Below, piece after piece: positions 1-8,045 of a stretch of DNA of 64,000 nucleotides (position 1 is the stretch's first letter; each line of letters starts with the position of its first letter). The stretch is from the NCBI RefSeq assembly GCF_902499335.1, contig NZ_CABVQK010000004.1, forward strand, positions 558,001 through 622,000, written 5' to 3'. The translations under genes and the position numbers were made by a program. The notes under the pieces were generated by a model that was not told where the DNA came from, ran no database searches, and saw only the letters and a program-made list of their open reading frames with translations. This DNA is from Burkholderia lata (GTDB lineage Bacteria > Pseudomonadota > Gammaproteobacteria > Burkholderiales > Burkholderiaceae).

Positions 1-193
1 GCGCGGCCGCGAGCAGCACGAGGCCGCCGGCATGCCACGGACGGCGGCGCACGGCCGCGGCGGTGACGCCCATCCACGTGGGCGCCGTCCACGATACGTC
101 GCCGACCAGCGGCCGCAGCGCACAGCCGAGCAGCCACCAGACGAAGCCCGCCACGCGAATCGGCAGGAGCAGCAGGAAGCGCAGCAAATCCAT
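1..193 (-). CDS. N-terminus of a probable alpha-2-macroglobulin family protein (partial)
   Basis: The first 64 codons of a minus-strand gene are present and the rest lies beyond the left edge. The ATG is at 193 with an AAGGA ribosome site 7 bases upstream. The N-terminus begins MDLLRFLLLLPIRVAGFVWW, a membrane anchor, followed by a VGDVSWTAPTWM stretch, a basic RRRPWH segment and the start of a second hydrophobic run. This layout resembles the membrane-anchored N-terminus of large bacterial alpha-2-macroglobulin (YfhM-like) proteins, which trap proteases in the periplasm and usually neighbour pbpC. The family call is from memory of the N-terminal pattern, and the diagnostic domains are outside the window. 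It could be another inner-membrane-anchored protein. Confidence 0.45.
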   Translation of the reverse strand, partial: MDLLRFLLLLPIRVAGFVWWLLGCALRPLVGDVSWTAPTWMGVTAAAVRRRPWHAGGLVLLAAA

Positions 194-478
194 TGTTATT
201 TCCTTGTCAAGGACATGCTGCCTGGTGCGGCAACCTTCCCCGAATTGTTATGGGTCTGTGACGGCGCGGCCCGGTTGCGCCGTAGTACTTGGAATATTCG
301 ACCGGATGCTGGGCGCCATTATCGATCAGACCCGAAACGATGGAAATATCGGTGTGCCGTCGCGCAACGCTGCCGGATAACCGGCCGGTCGGGCGGATTT
401 CGGTCGTCCATGGCGCAACCTCTGCGCACGGCGGCACCGCGTTCGCTAGAATGCGCGGCTCGGCAGGATCGAATCGAA
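194..478. promoter_or_regulatory. Divergent intergenic region before the LolC/E-like gene
   Basis: This 285-base gap separates two divergent genes. A small hairpin (GCCGG-ataa-CCGGC, about 372-385) and a TAGAAT hexamer at 447-452, well placed for a -10 box of the rightward gene, are the only signals I can see. No convincing -35 box is present, and I see no small gene. Confidence 0.3.
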
Positions 479-1747
479 ATGAAAGGAAACCGCTTGAAAC
501 TCCCGTTCGAATGGCAGATCGGGCTGCGCTACGCGCGCGGCGGACGGCGCTCGGCCGACGACGGCTTCGTGTCGTTCATTGCCGGCGCCGCGATGGCCGG
601 CATCGCGCTCGGCGTCGCCGCGCTGATCGTCGTGCTGTCGGTGATGAACGGCTTCCGGACCGAAGTGCGCGACCGGATGCTGTCGGTGCTCGCGCACGTT
701 GAAATCTTCTCGCCGACCGGCGCGATGCCCGACTGGCGGCTCAGCGCGCACGAATCGCTGCAGAATCCGGCCGTGCGCGCCGTCGCGCCCTATGTCGACG
801 CGCAGGCGCTGCTAACGAACGCGGGCAGCGTGACGGGCGTCGCGCTGCGCGGCATCGACCCCGTGCTGGAGCCGCGCGTGTCCGAGATCGCGCGCAAGCT
901 GAAGACCGGGCGGCTCGACGCGCTCGTGCCGGGCGAGATGGGGATCGTGCTCGGCTCGGCGCTGGCCGACGCGCTGCACGTGAAGATCGGCGACCGCATC
1001 ACGTTCTTCGCGCCCGGCAACACCGCACGCATCGGCGACGCGCTGCCGCAGTTCCGGCAGTTCAACGTGGTCGGCACGTTCGAGTCGGGCCACTACCAGT
1101 ACGACAGCGCGCTCGCGTACATCCATATCCGCGACGCGCAAACGCTGTTCAACGCGCGCGCGCCGACCGGCATCAGGCTGCGCCTCGACGATCTGCAGCG
1201 CGCGCCGGAGATCGCGCTGGCGCTGTCGCGCACGCTGTCGGGCGACCTCTATATCCGCGACTGGACGCGGCAGAACCGCACGTGGTTCGAAGCCGAGCGG
1301 CTGCAAAAGCGCATGCTGTCGCTGATCCTGATGCTGATCGTCGCGGTCGCCGCGTTCAACCTCGTGTCGTCGCTCGTGATGACCGTCACGCAGAAGCAGG
1401 GCGACATCGCGATCCTGCGCACGCTCGGCGCGCCGCCCGGGTCAGTCATGAAGATCTTCGCGATCCAGGGGATGACGATCGGCCTCGCCGGCACGCTGGC
1501 GGGCGTCGCGCTCGGCTGCGCGATCGCGGTGAGCATCCCGTGGGTGCTGCCGGCGGTCGAGCAGCTGCTCGGCATCCGCTTCCTGACGCCGTCCGTGTAC
1601 TTCCTCAGTTCGCTGCCGTCGAAGCTCGCGGCGACCGATGTGATCGAGATCGCCGCGGCCGCGTTCCTGATGTCGTGCGTCGCGACGCTCTACCCGAGCT
1701 GGCGCGCCGCACGGGTGCGGCCGGCCGAAGCGCTGCGCGACGAATAG
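479..1747 (+). CDS. LolC/LolE family lipoprotein-releasing ABC transporter permease, without LolD
   Basis: A 422-residue inner-membrane protein. The N-terminus (FEWQIGLRYARGG, then a membrane helix at about residues 30-55 ending in VLSVMNGF) and the DRMLSVLAHVEIF segment match LolC/LolE proteins, which extract mature lipoproteins from the inner membrane and hand them to LolA. A periplasmic MacB-like domain follows. An FtsX-type C-terminus with three helices carries the coupling segment TQKQGDIAILRTLGAP near residues 301-320, which normally contacts the ATPase LolD. The start at 479 is chosen because homology begins there, although the frame is open far upstream. No lolD ATPase gene lies beside it: the next gene is on the opposite strand. 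It may therefore be a paralogue sharing LolD encoded elsewhere, or an uncoupled copy. The family is confident; the exact partner is not known. Confidence 0.82.
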   Translation: MKGNRLKLPFEWQIGLRYARGGRRSADDGFVSFIAGAAMAGIALGVAALIVVLSVMNGFRTEVRDRMLSVLAHVEIFSPTGAMPDWRLSAHESLQNPAVRAVAPYVDAQALLTNAGSVTGVALRGIDPVLEPRVSEIARKLKTGRLDALVPGEMGIVLGSALADALHVKIGDRITFFAPGNTARIGDALPQFRQFNVVGTFESGHYQYDSALAYIHIRDAQTLFNARAPTGIRLRLDDLQRAPEIALALSRTLSGDLYIRDWTRQNRTWFEAERLQKRMLSLILMLIVAVAAFNLVSSLVMTVTQKQGDIAILRTLGAPPGSVMKIFAIQGMTIGLAGTLAGVALGCAIAVSIPWVLPAVEQLLGIRFLTPSVYFLSSLPSKLAATDVIEIAAAAFLMSCVATLYPSWRAARVRPAEALRDE

Positions 1748-1786
1748 GCGCACGGCGGCCGGCGCGCGGCTCCGCGACGCGCATCG

Positions 1787-2599
1787 TCATGCGATCTCGT
1801 GGAAGCCGATGCTGTTGCGACCGTTCAGGATGTCCTCGAACGCGGCCCCGAAGCCGACGTCGATCAGGCCCGCGCGCCTGCCGTAGGTCTTCTGCCCCAA
1901 ATCGTCGACGAAGATCGCCGCGCCCGACGACAGCTGACGGTCGGTATCCAGCAGCGCGAGCGTGCCGCGCGCGCTGCCGGCCGACTGCTCGAACTTCAGC
2001 GGCGTGCCGTCCTGCGCGGTGAAATGCCCGCCGACCTCTTCAAACTTCTGGTTGCGCGCGACGGACGAATTGATCTCCTTCATGAAAAGGAAATCCGCGT
2101 CGGCGCGCTGGCTGGCCACCTTGCGATCGTCATCCGTGAACGTCTCGCCCACGGCGGCCGCGCCCTGCCCGGCGAAGTCGACGGCCTGCTGATGAAACTC
2201 GCGCGTCGCGAGCACGAGGCCCGCGTTCGCGTTCAGCGTCGACTCCACCCACGCGCGATCGGCTTCCGTCATCGTCTTCGACACGACCGTGATCCGGCCG
2301 TCGTCGGTCTTGAAGTCGAACTGCGCGTCGGCCAGATCCGGGCGCTTCGCGATGATCTCGTGCATGCTCGTCGCGAGCTGGCCGGTGACGCCGCGCAGCT
2401 TCGTCGACAGGTCGCCCAGCATCGACATCTGCTTCATGCGCGCCGCCTGCATTGCTTCCTGGTCCAGCGCCCGGATGGTGATCGGCGTGTCCTGCGGTTT
2501 CCCGGACGCCGCGTCCGTCTGTTGACGCCCGTCGAGCGCGGCTTCCTGCGCCATCTGCACGAGCGACAGGCCGCTCGCTGCGGTAACTGAAATCGTCAT
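1787..2599 (-). CDS. Uncharacterised protein, 270 residues
   Basis: I do not recognise this protein. It begins MTISVTAASGLSLVQMAQEA and has no signal peptide or membrane segment. It is rich in charged residues and probably mostly helical. Its middle (IIAKRPDLADAQFDFKTDDG, then a TVVSKTMTEADRAWVESTLN stretch) looks like a soluble folded domain. The start at 2599 has an AGGAGAGAG-type ribosome site, and base composition and codon use match neighbouring real genes. It is a single gene convergent with the LolC/E-like gene. Its upstream region carries the nested inverted repeat at 2701-2726, which is a candidate control site. The N-terminal style recalls small virulence or secretion accessory proteins, but nothing in the sequence proves that. 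Confidence 0.7.
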   Translation of the reverse strand: MTISVTAASGLSLVQMAQEAALDGRQQTDAASGKPQDTPITIRALDQEAMQAARMKQMSMLGDLSTKLRGVTGQLATSMHEIIAKRPDLADAQFDFKTDDGRITVVSKTMTEADRAWVESTLNANAGLVLATREFHQQAVDFAGQGAAAVGETFTDDDRKVASQRADADFLFMKEINSSVARNQKFEEVGGHFTAQDGTPLKFEQSAGSARGTLALLDTDRQLSSGAAIFVDDLGQKTYGRRAGLIDVGFGAAFEDILNGRNSIGFHEIA

Positions 2600-2700
2600 G
2601 CCCTCTCTCTCCTTTCAATCTGTTTTTTACCGTTTACGGACAGATTGCCCGGAAATTTAGACCGATCGCACGTCGATCGCGGGACGGAAAAAGAAACTTT

Positions 2701-2726
2701 GTTTGACTCAAACTAAAAAAGTTTGA
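2701..2726. promoter_or_regulatory. Nested inverted repeats, candidate operator
   Basis: GTTTGA-c-TCAAAC at 2701-2713 overlaps a second perfect dyad, TCAAACT-aaaaa-AGTTTGA at 2708-2726, so three GTTTGA half-sites fall within 26 bases. The tract is AT-rich in a GC-rich genome and sits about 100 bases upstream of the uncharacterised gene that starts at 2599. It looks like a binding site for a dimeric regulator. No candidate regulator gene is adjacent. Confidence 0.4.
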
Positions 2727-2895
2727 CACCGAGATTTCACTGAGATAACTTTTGCGCAAGCTTCCGGAAAGCAATCCGGCCAGCTCCGCCGACTCACGTC
2801 GCGCTTTCCTGCCGTTGCAGCACCGCCGTTCGCAACTCCCCGCCTCATCGCATCGTGCCGTTCCGTTTCATCTGAAACCTGAAGGAAGATCAGGC

Positions 2896-2982
2896 ATGCC
2901 CGCATTTGATTCGCACTCCTGCGTTCATTTCGTACTGCGTGCCTCGCACCGACCGTGCGGCCCGAACCGGCCGCCGCGCTGA
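2896..2982 (+). CDS. Possible 28-codon leader peptide or small protein
   Basis: A short frame starts with ATG at 2896, 9 bases after a good AAGGA ribosome site (2882-2886), and ends with TGA at 2982. The last ten residues read RPCGPNRPPR, so proline codons are concentrated at the end. A perfect 10-base-pair hairpin begins 9 bases after the stop, and the next gene on this strand encodes an X-prolyl peptidase. The arrangement is like an attenuator leader, but Pro and Arg codons are frequent by chance in this genome. Treat it as a hypothesis. Confidence 0.3.
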   Translation: MPAFDSHSCVHFVLRASHRPCGPNRPPR

Positions 2983-2991
2983 CGCTTTCCG

Positions 2992-3016
2992 GTCGGGGCG
3001 ATGAAGTCGCCCCGAC
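2992..3016 (+). terminator. Strong hairpin ahead of the peptidase gene
   Basis: GTCGGGGCGA and TCGCCCCGAC form a perfect 10-base-pair stem around a TGAAG loop. No U-tract follows on either strand, so it is not a classic intrinsic terminator. It could act as an attenuator or RNA stability element in the leader of the X-Pro peptidase gene. Confidence 0.45.
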
Positions 3017-3190
3017 ACCCGCCGGGTTGCGCGATGCGTGACGCGCGTCGACGCCGGCCGTGACACCCGGGCATCGCGCCCGGCGCTTTCGAAGGTGCAG
3101 TTCCGTTTCATCCGATGCAGCACCCGGCCGGGCCGCAGGGGGCATATCGCGGGCCGTCCGGTTCCAGACAATCACAACAAGAGGTCGACA

Positions 3191-5146
3191 ATGGACATTC
3201 ATCGAACCGGATTGCGTCGTGCGTGGCTTCCCGCGCTCGTTGCGGCCGCAACGCTCGCCGCATGCGGCGGCGACGACGGCGGCAGCGTGGCGGGCGTCTC
3301 CGCGCTCGCGCAGGGCCAACAGGAGGGGGCCGCCGCCTCGGCGGCCGACAAGCAGTCGCTCGCATCACGCATTTCGCCGTCCGGCGTGCCGTACGCCAAT
3401 CCGGCCAGCGGCGGCCGCTACCGCCCCGTGATTACAAACGGCCAGGTGCAGCCGTCGCTGTCGGGCGGCACGATCGAGGAGAACGCGTGGGTCGACACGC
3501 CGGTCGATTCCGACGGCGACGGCACGCGCGACCGCATTCACGTGCGCATCGTGCGCCCGACCGAAACCGCCAACGGCGCGCGCACGCCCGTGATCGTGCT
3601 CGCGAGCCCGTACTACGCGGGCCTCGCCGACAGCCCCAACCACAACGTCGACGTCGAACTCGACGGCACGGCGCATCCGGCCGCCACCGCGGCCACGGCA
3701 GCGACCGGCGCCTCCGCGCGCATCATGGCCGCCGCGCCGCAGGTGCGGCTGCAGCAGCAGGTCGAAGCAGCCGCCGCCGGGCGCTCGTGGATCGAGGGCT
3801 ACTTCATTCCGCGCGGCTTCACGATCGTCTACGCGGATTCGCTCGGCACCGCCGGCTCGGACGGCTGCCCGACGATCCTCACGCGCGACGAATCGGTCGC
3901 GATGGCATCGGTGATCCGCTGGCTCGGCCGCGACGCGACCGCGAAGGACGCAAACGGCAAGACGGTCGTCGCGAACTGGTCGACGGGCCACGTCGGCATG
4001 TACGGCGTGTCGTACGACGGCACGCTGCCCAAGATGGTCGCGAGCCTGCGCACGCGCGGGCTCGACGCGATCGTGCCGGTGGCCGGGCTGACGAACATGT
4101 ACGGCTACTACCGCTCGGGCGGGCTCGTGCGCGCGCCGGAAGGCTACCAGGGCGAAGACGTCGACGTGTACATCAAGGCGCTGCTGACGAACGCGCATCC
4201 CGAGCGCTGCACGCACCTGATCGACGAAGCGGCCCAGCAGGAAGACCGCAAGACCGGCGACTATTCGCCGTTCTGGGCCGCGCGCGACATCCCGAGCGCG
4301 TTCGCGGTCGCACCGGCGCTCGTCGCGCAGGGGCTGACCGACGACAACGTGCGCGTCGACCAGTCGACGGCGTGGCATCTCGCGATGCGGCGCCAGGGCG
4401 TGCCGACGCAGCTGTGGCTGCATCGCCTGAAGCACACCGACCCGACCCGCGTACCGGCGATGGCCGATGCGTGGACCGCGGAAGTGAACCGCTGGTTCAC
4501 GCGCTACCTGATCGGTTTCGACAACGGCGTCGAACGCGATCCGCGCGCGGTGATCGAGCAGGTGGACGGCACGCTGCTGAAGGAAGCGGACTGGGCCGCA
4601 CGCCACGCCACGCCGGTCACGTATTTCGCGGGCGGCGACGGCGCGGGCACCGGCACGCTGCTGCGGCTGCCGAGCGGCGGCCCGCTCACGCGCTTCACCG
4701 ACGATGCGCGCATTCCCGCGCTCACGCTGGCGAACGCACCGACGGGCGAGAATCGCAGCCGATTCGAGACCGCACCGCTCACCGCCGCGACACGCCTGTC
4801 CGGCGCCGCGACCGCACGCGTCAGGCTGACCTTCACGGGAGTGGCCAACGTAACGGCCCTGCTGGTCGACCGCGCACCGGACGGTACGGCCACGATCGTC
4901 ACGCGTGCGTGGACCGACCCGCGCAACCGGCGGTCCGAGTGGCGCTCGGAGCCCGTGCTGCCCGGGATGCCGTATGACCTGAAGCTGACGTTCATGCCGC
5001 GTGACTACAAGCTGGAAGCCGGCCACCGGCTCGGGCTCGTCGTGCTGTCCAGCGACAACGAGGCCACGCTGCGGCCGACGCCGGGCACGGGCCTGACGCT
5101 CGATCCGGCCGGCACGTCGGTAACGGTGCCGCTCGCTTCGTCCTGA
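3191..5146 (+). CDS. X-Pro dipeptidyl-peptidase (S15 family) lipoprotein
   Basis: A 651-residue secreted hydrolase. The signal peptide ends in a lipobox (TLAAC, Cys at about 28), so it should be a lipoprotein. The S15/CocE alpha/beta-hydrolase core carries the nucleophile motif GVSYDG with Ser274. A conserved TDDNVRVDQS segment (Asp) and LHRLKHTDP (His) could complete the triad. A jelly-roll-like C-terminal domain (about residues 470-650, ending in the YKLEAGHRLGLVVLSSDN strand pattern) fits the PepX C-terminal fold. The family releases Xaa-Pro dipeptides from peptide N-termini, and CocE-like members hydrolyse esters. The start at 3191 is supported by an AAGAGG ribosome site and the signal peptide. 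It is monocistronic and followed by a hairpin. Confidence 0.88.
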   Translation: MDIHRTGLRRAWLPALVAAATLAACGGDDGGSVAGVSALAQGQQEGAAASAADKQSLASRISPSGVPYANPASGGRYRPVITNGQVQPSLSGGTIEENAWVDTPVDSDGDGTRDRIHVRIVRPTETANGARTPVIVLASPYYAGLADSPNHNVDVELDGTAHPAATAATAATGASARIMAAAPQVRLQQQVEAAAAGRSWIEGYFIPRGFTIVYADSLGTAGSDGCPTILTRDESVAMASVIRWLGRDATAKDANGKTVVANWSTGHVGMYGVSYDGTLPKMVASLRTRGLDAIVPVAGLTNMYGYYRSGGLVRAPEGYQGEDVDVYIKALLTNAHPERCTHLIDEAAQQEDRKTGDYSPFWAARDIPSAFAVAPALVAQGLTDDNVRVDQSTAWHLAMRRQGVPTQLWLHRLKHTDPTRVPAMADAWTAEVNRWFTRYLIGFDNGVERDPRAVIEQVDGTLLKEADWAARHATPVTYFAGGDGAGTGTLLRLPSGGPLTRFTDDARIPALTLANAPTGENRSRFETAPLTAATRLSGAATARVRLTFTGVANVTALLVDRAPDGTATIVTRAWTDPRNRRSEWRSEPVLPGMPYDLKLTFMPRDYKLEAGHRLGLVVLSSDNEATLRPTPGTGLTLDPAGTSVTVPLASS

Positions 5147-5209
5147 GCGGGCATGCGCCGCGCAGAACGCACGCCAGCCGGCCGGTGTCGCTGACACGGC
5201 CGAACGTCC

Positions 5210-5246
5210 GGCCAGCCTTCGATCGTTGCGGATTGCAAGGCTGGCC
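5210..5246 (+). terminator. Hairpin between the peptidase and LysR genes
   Basis: GGCCAGCCTT (5210-5219) and AAGGCTGGCC (5237-5246) form a perfect 10-base-pair stem with a 17-base loop, in the gap between two convergent genes. There is no T-run. It is a likely bidirectional transcript end. Confidence 0.5.
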
Positions 5247-5282
5247 GGGCGGCCTGCCCGGCCGGCCTCCGCCGGGCATGGG

Positions 5283-6191
5283 TCAGGCCCGCTGGCCGTT
5301 CGGGTCGCCCTGGCGACTCAAATAATCGATCAGCCACTGTGCGGCCGGACCGCTCGCCCGATCGGCCCGCCGGATCAGCGATAGTCCGTAGCGAAACGTA
5401 CGCCGGTCGGCCAGTTGCACCGGCACGAGACGGCCCGACTGCAGATCGTCCTCGATCAGATGCATGGGCATCGATCCCCAGCCAAGCCCGGCGAGCAGCA
5501 ATCGATGTTTCGCGCCGAGGTCGGCCACCTTCCAGGTGCGGGTCGCATAGATTCCGAACGATTGTCCGTCGGTGACCTTGCTGCGGTCGGTGAGCACGAT
5601 CTGCGTATGCTCGCGCGCCTCCGAGAGCGGAATGGGCGCATCGCGCAGCGCGAGTGGATGCATGGGCGCCGCAACGCTCAGCAACTCGATCGCCCCCATC
5701 GAGGTCGCGTCGATCGCATCCGGCCAGTTCGGAATCGGGCCACTGATGCCGAGCGCACAGCCCCCGTCGAGCACCAGCTTCATGACCCCGCCGAGCGCTT
5801 CGATCGTCAGGTTGAGCGCGACGGTGGGGAACGCGTCGGCAAACGCCTGCATGCCTTCGACCAGCTTCGGCAACGGAAACATCACGTCGACGGCCAGCGA
5901 CAGCTCGGCTTCCACGCCGCCCCGCAAACCGGCCGTCTTCGCCTGTAACTGCCCCATCAGCATGTCGACCCGACGCGCATCGGCGAGCACGACCTCGCCT
6001 GCCGCCGTCAGTTGCGGACGGCGCCTGCCACGCTCGAACAACGGCATGCCCAGCTGTGCTTCAAGGCTGGCGATCGCATAACTCACCACCGATTGCGCCC
6101 TGCCGAGCCGTCGCGCCGCCCCCGAAAAGCTGCCTGCCTCGACGACGGCGACGAACGCACGAAGCTGATCCAGATTGGGGCTGCGATCCAC
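5283..6191 (-). CDS. LysR family regulator, divergent from an old yellow enzyme operon
   Basis: A 302-residue LysR-type regulator. The winged helix-turn-helix occupies about residues 5-65 (FVAVVEAGSFSGAARRLGRA, then AQSVVSYAIASLEAQLG), followed by a typical periplasmic-binding-like effector domain. The start is a GTG at 6191. It is transcribed away from the ene-reductase gene starting at 6334, with a 142-base shared control region that holds a wide inverted repeat. LysR regulators usually control the divergent operon and themselves, so this one probably senses an electrophile or quinone substrate of the neighbouring reductases. The effector is not predictable from sequence. Confidence 0.9.
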   Translation of the reverse strand: MDRSPNLDQLRAFVAVVEAGSFSGAARRLGRAQSVVSYAIASLEAQLGMPLFERGRRRPQLTAAGEVVLADARRVDMLMGQLQAKTAGLRGGVEAELSLAVDVMFPLPKLVEGMQAFADAFPTVALNLTIEALGGVMKLVLDGGCALGISGPIPNWPDAIDATSMGAIELLSVAAPMHPLALRDAPIPLSEAREHTQIVLTDRSKVTDGQSFGIYATRTWKVADLGAKHRLLLAGLGWGSMPMHLIEDDLQSGRLVPVQLADRRTFRYGLSLIRRADRASGPAAQWLIDYLSRQGDPNGQRA

Positions 6192-6194
6192 GAT

Positions 6195-6245
6195 CTATCC
6201 AGAAAGTTGATTTTAACGATTCATTTTAGCCAATTGTTTGGATAG
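6195..6245. promoter_or_regulatory. Inverted repeat in the LysR/ene-reductase control region
   Basis: CTATCCA (6195-6201) and TGGATAG (6239-6245) are perfect inverted 7-mers 37 bases apart, framing an AT-rich core. The pair lies immediately upstream of the LysR start and ahead of the divergent operon. Paired sites of this spacing fit the recognition and activation sites of a LysR tetramer. Confidence 0.4.
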
Positions 6246-6333
6246 AAACGATCCCATACATTCCTGTCACGCCATGTCGATCGCGGACCACCGCGTCGAC
6301 AGTTCCCCGCCAACGTCACAGGAACATGGAACC

Positions 6334-7455
6334 ATGACTACCGACAGCTTTCTCTCACCGCCCCGGGCGCCTGCGCGTCCGACACTGTTCGATCCGGTCG
6401 AACTCGGACGCATCACGCTCAGGAATCGCATCGTGATGGCGCCGATGACGCGCAGCCGTGCCGGTGCCGCCGACGCACCCGGCCCGATGAACGCGACCTA
6501 CTACGCGCAACGGGCCTCGGCCGGCCTGATCGTCACCGAGGGGACGCAGATCTCGCCACAGGGCAAAGGCTATCCGTTCACGCCGGGCATCTACAGCGAT
6601 GCGCAGATCGCGGGCTGGAAACAGGTGACCGACGCGGTGCACCGTGAAGGCGGCCGCATTTTCGTGCAACTGGCCCATGTCGGCCGCATCGGTCACCCGG
6701 ACCTGCAGCCGGACGGCGCACTGCCGGTCGCGCCGTCACCGATCCGGCCCGACGGCGACGCCTATACGCCAACCGGCCCGCAGCCGTACCCGGTACCGCG
6801 CGCGCTCGACACCGCCGAATTGCCTGCCATCGTCGACCAATACGTGCTGGCAGCTCGTGCCGCATTGCAGGCCGGGTTCGACGGCGTGGAGATTCACGCC
6901 GGCAACGGCTATCTGCTTGACCAGTTCCTGCGTGACGGCACGAACCGGCGGACCGACGACTACGGCGGCACGATCGACAACCGGCTCCGGCTGCCACTCG
7001 AGGTCGCGCGTGCAGTCAGCCTCGTTTCAGGCCCCGATCGATTAGGTATCCGTATCTCCCCGGTCACGCCGCATTTCGGTGGAATTGCGGATAGCGATCC
7101 GCAAGCGCTGTTCGAGCGATTCGCCGCCCGGCTGAGCGACCTTGCCGTCTATCTCCATGTCGTCGAAGGCATCCCTCAGGCCGCGCCGGACGCGGTGCCC
7201 GCATTCGACTACGACGCGCTGCGGCACGCGTTCGGCGGGCATTACATCGCGAACAACGGCTACACGAAAACACGCGCGGAAGCGGCGCTTTCCGACGGCC
7301 ACGCAGATCTCGTGTCGTTCGGCTACCCGTTCATCGCGAACCCGGATTTCGCTGAACGCCTCCGGCACGACCGGCCGCTCGCGCATGCGGACATGTCCAT
7401 GGCCTACGGCGGCGGCGAAGCCGGCTATACCGACTACCCGCCGTTCAGCGCATGA
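6334..7455 (+). CDS. Old yellow enzyme family alkene reductase (NemA-like)
   Basis: A 373-residue FMN-dependent TIM-barrel ene-reductase that reduces activated C=C bonds, nitro-esters and related electrophiles with NAD(P)H. Family signatures are FDPVELGRITLRNRIVMAPMTRSRA near the N-terminus (phosphate/FMN site), the substrate-binding pair His188 and Asn191 in IHAGNGYLLDQFL, and the C-terminal GYPFIANPDFAERLR phosphate-binding segment. The ATG at 6334 is preferred over frame-open starts upstream because homology begins at LFDPVELG. It heads an operon with a DoxX protein and a quinone oxidoreductase, opposite a LysR gene, which suggests electrophile or quinone detoxification. A second old-yellow-enzyme/LysR pair lies 9 kb away. 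Confidence 0.92.
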   Translation: MTTDSFLSPPRAPARPTLFDPVELGRITLRNRIVMAPMTRSRAGAADAPGPMNATYYAQRASAGLIVTEGTQISPQGKGYPFTPGIYSDAQIAGWKQVTDAVHREGGRIFVQLAHVGRIGHPDLQPDGALPVAPSPIRPDGDAYTPTGPQPYPVPRALDTAELPAIVDQYVLAARAALQAGFDGVEIHAGNGYLLDQFLRDGTNRRTDDYGGTIDNRLRLPLEVARAVSLVSGPDRLGIRISPVTPHFGGIADSDPQALFERFAARLSDLAVYLHVVEGIPQAAPDAVPAFDYDALRHAFGGHYIANNGYTKTRAEAALSDGHADLVSFGYPFIANPDFAERLRHDRPLAHADMSMAYGGGEAGYTDYPPFSA

Positions 7456-7527
7456 GCGCCCCCCCGAACCTGAACCGCTGAACACGGCGACGGATCGCCG
7501 ATCCGCCCCCTCGCACAAGGAGTCACC

Positions 7528-7968
7528 ATGATTCGATCAATCAACCGCGCACTGTACCGAACCGCTGCGCAAACGCCCGCCGTCAACGCCGTACTGTCCG
7601 TCCTGGTGCGCATCCTCATCGCCGGCGTCTACGTCGGCGCGGGCATCAGCAAGATCTTCAACTACGCAGGCACCGGGCAATACATGGCGCACATGGGTGT
7701 ACCGAGTGCCCTGCTGCCGCTCGTAATCTTCGTCGAGGTCGCCGGCGGCCTCGCGTTGATCGCCGGCTTCATGACGCGTATCGCCGCGCTCGGGCTCGCG
7801 ATCTTTTCGGTCATCGCCGCGGTGATCTTCCATAGCGGCGGCGACCAGACGCAGCAGACCTTCTTCATGATGAACCTGTCGATGACGGGCGGCCTGCTCG
7901 CGCTCGTGCTGAATGGCGCGGGCCGCGCCTCGTTCGATCGCGGCGATCGAGCGTCCCTGCCGGACTGA
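7528..7968 (+). CDS. DoxX family inner-membrane protein
   Basis: A 146-residue protein with about four membrane helices. The core (RILIAGVYVGAGISKIFNYA, then FVEVAGGLALIAGFMTRIAALGL) is the DoxX/DoxD-like signature. An AAGGAGT ribosome site sits 5 bases before the ATG. DoxX proteins commonly travel with oxidoreductases and are linked to thiol or quinone redox balance in the membrane, but a biochemical role is not settled. It lies between the ene-reductase and quinone reductase genes, with short gaps consistent with one transcript. Confidence 0.88.
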   Translation: MIRSINRALYRTAAQTPAVNAVLSVLVRILIAGVYVGAGISKIFNYAGTGQYMAHMGVPSALLPLVIFVEVAGGLALIAGFMTRIAALGLAIFSVIAAVIFHSGGDQTQQTFFMMNLSMTGGLLALVLNGAGRASFDRGDRASLPD

Positions 7969-8045
7969 TCCGGCCGACGCCGCGTCCTGCCCGACACCTC
8001 ACACACCCCGGGGGGCAACGCCCCCGCATCCAGCGAGACTTTCCC

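Noticed and set aside
3365..5197. 610-codon minus-strand frame
   Set aside because: Antisense shadow of the X-Pro peptidase gene.
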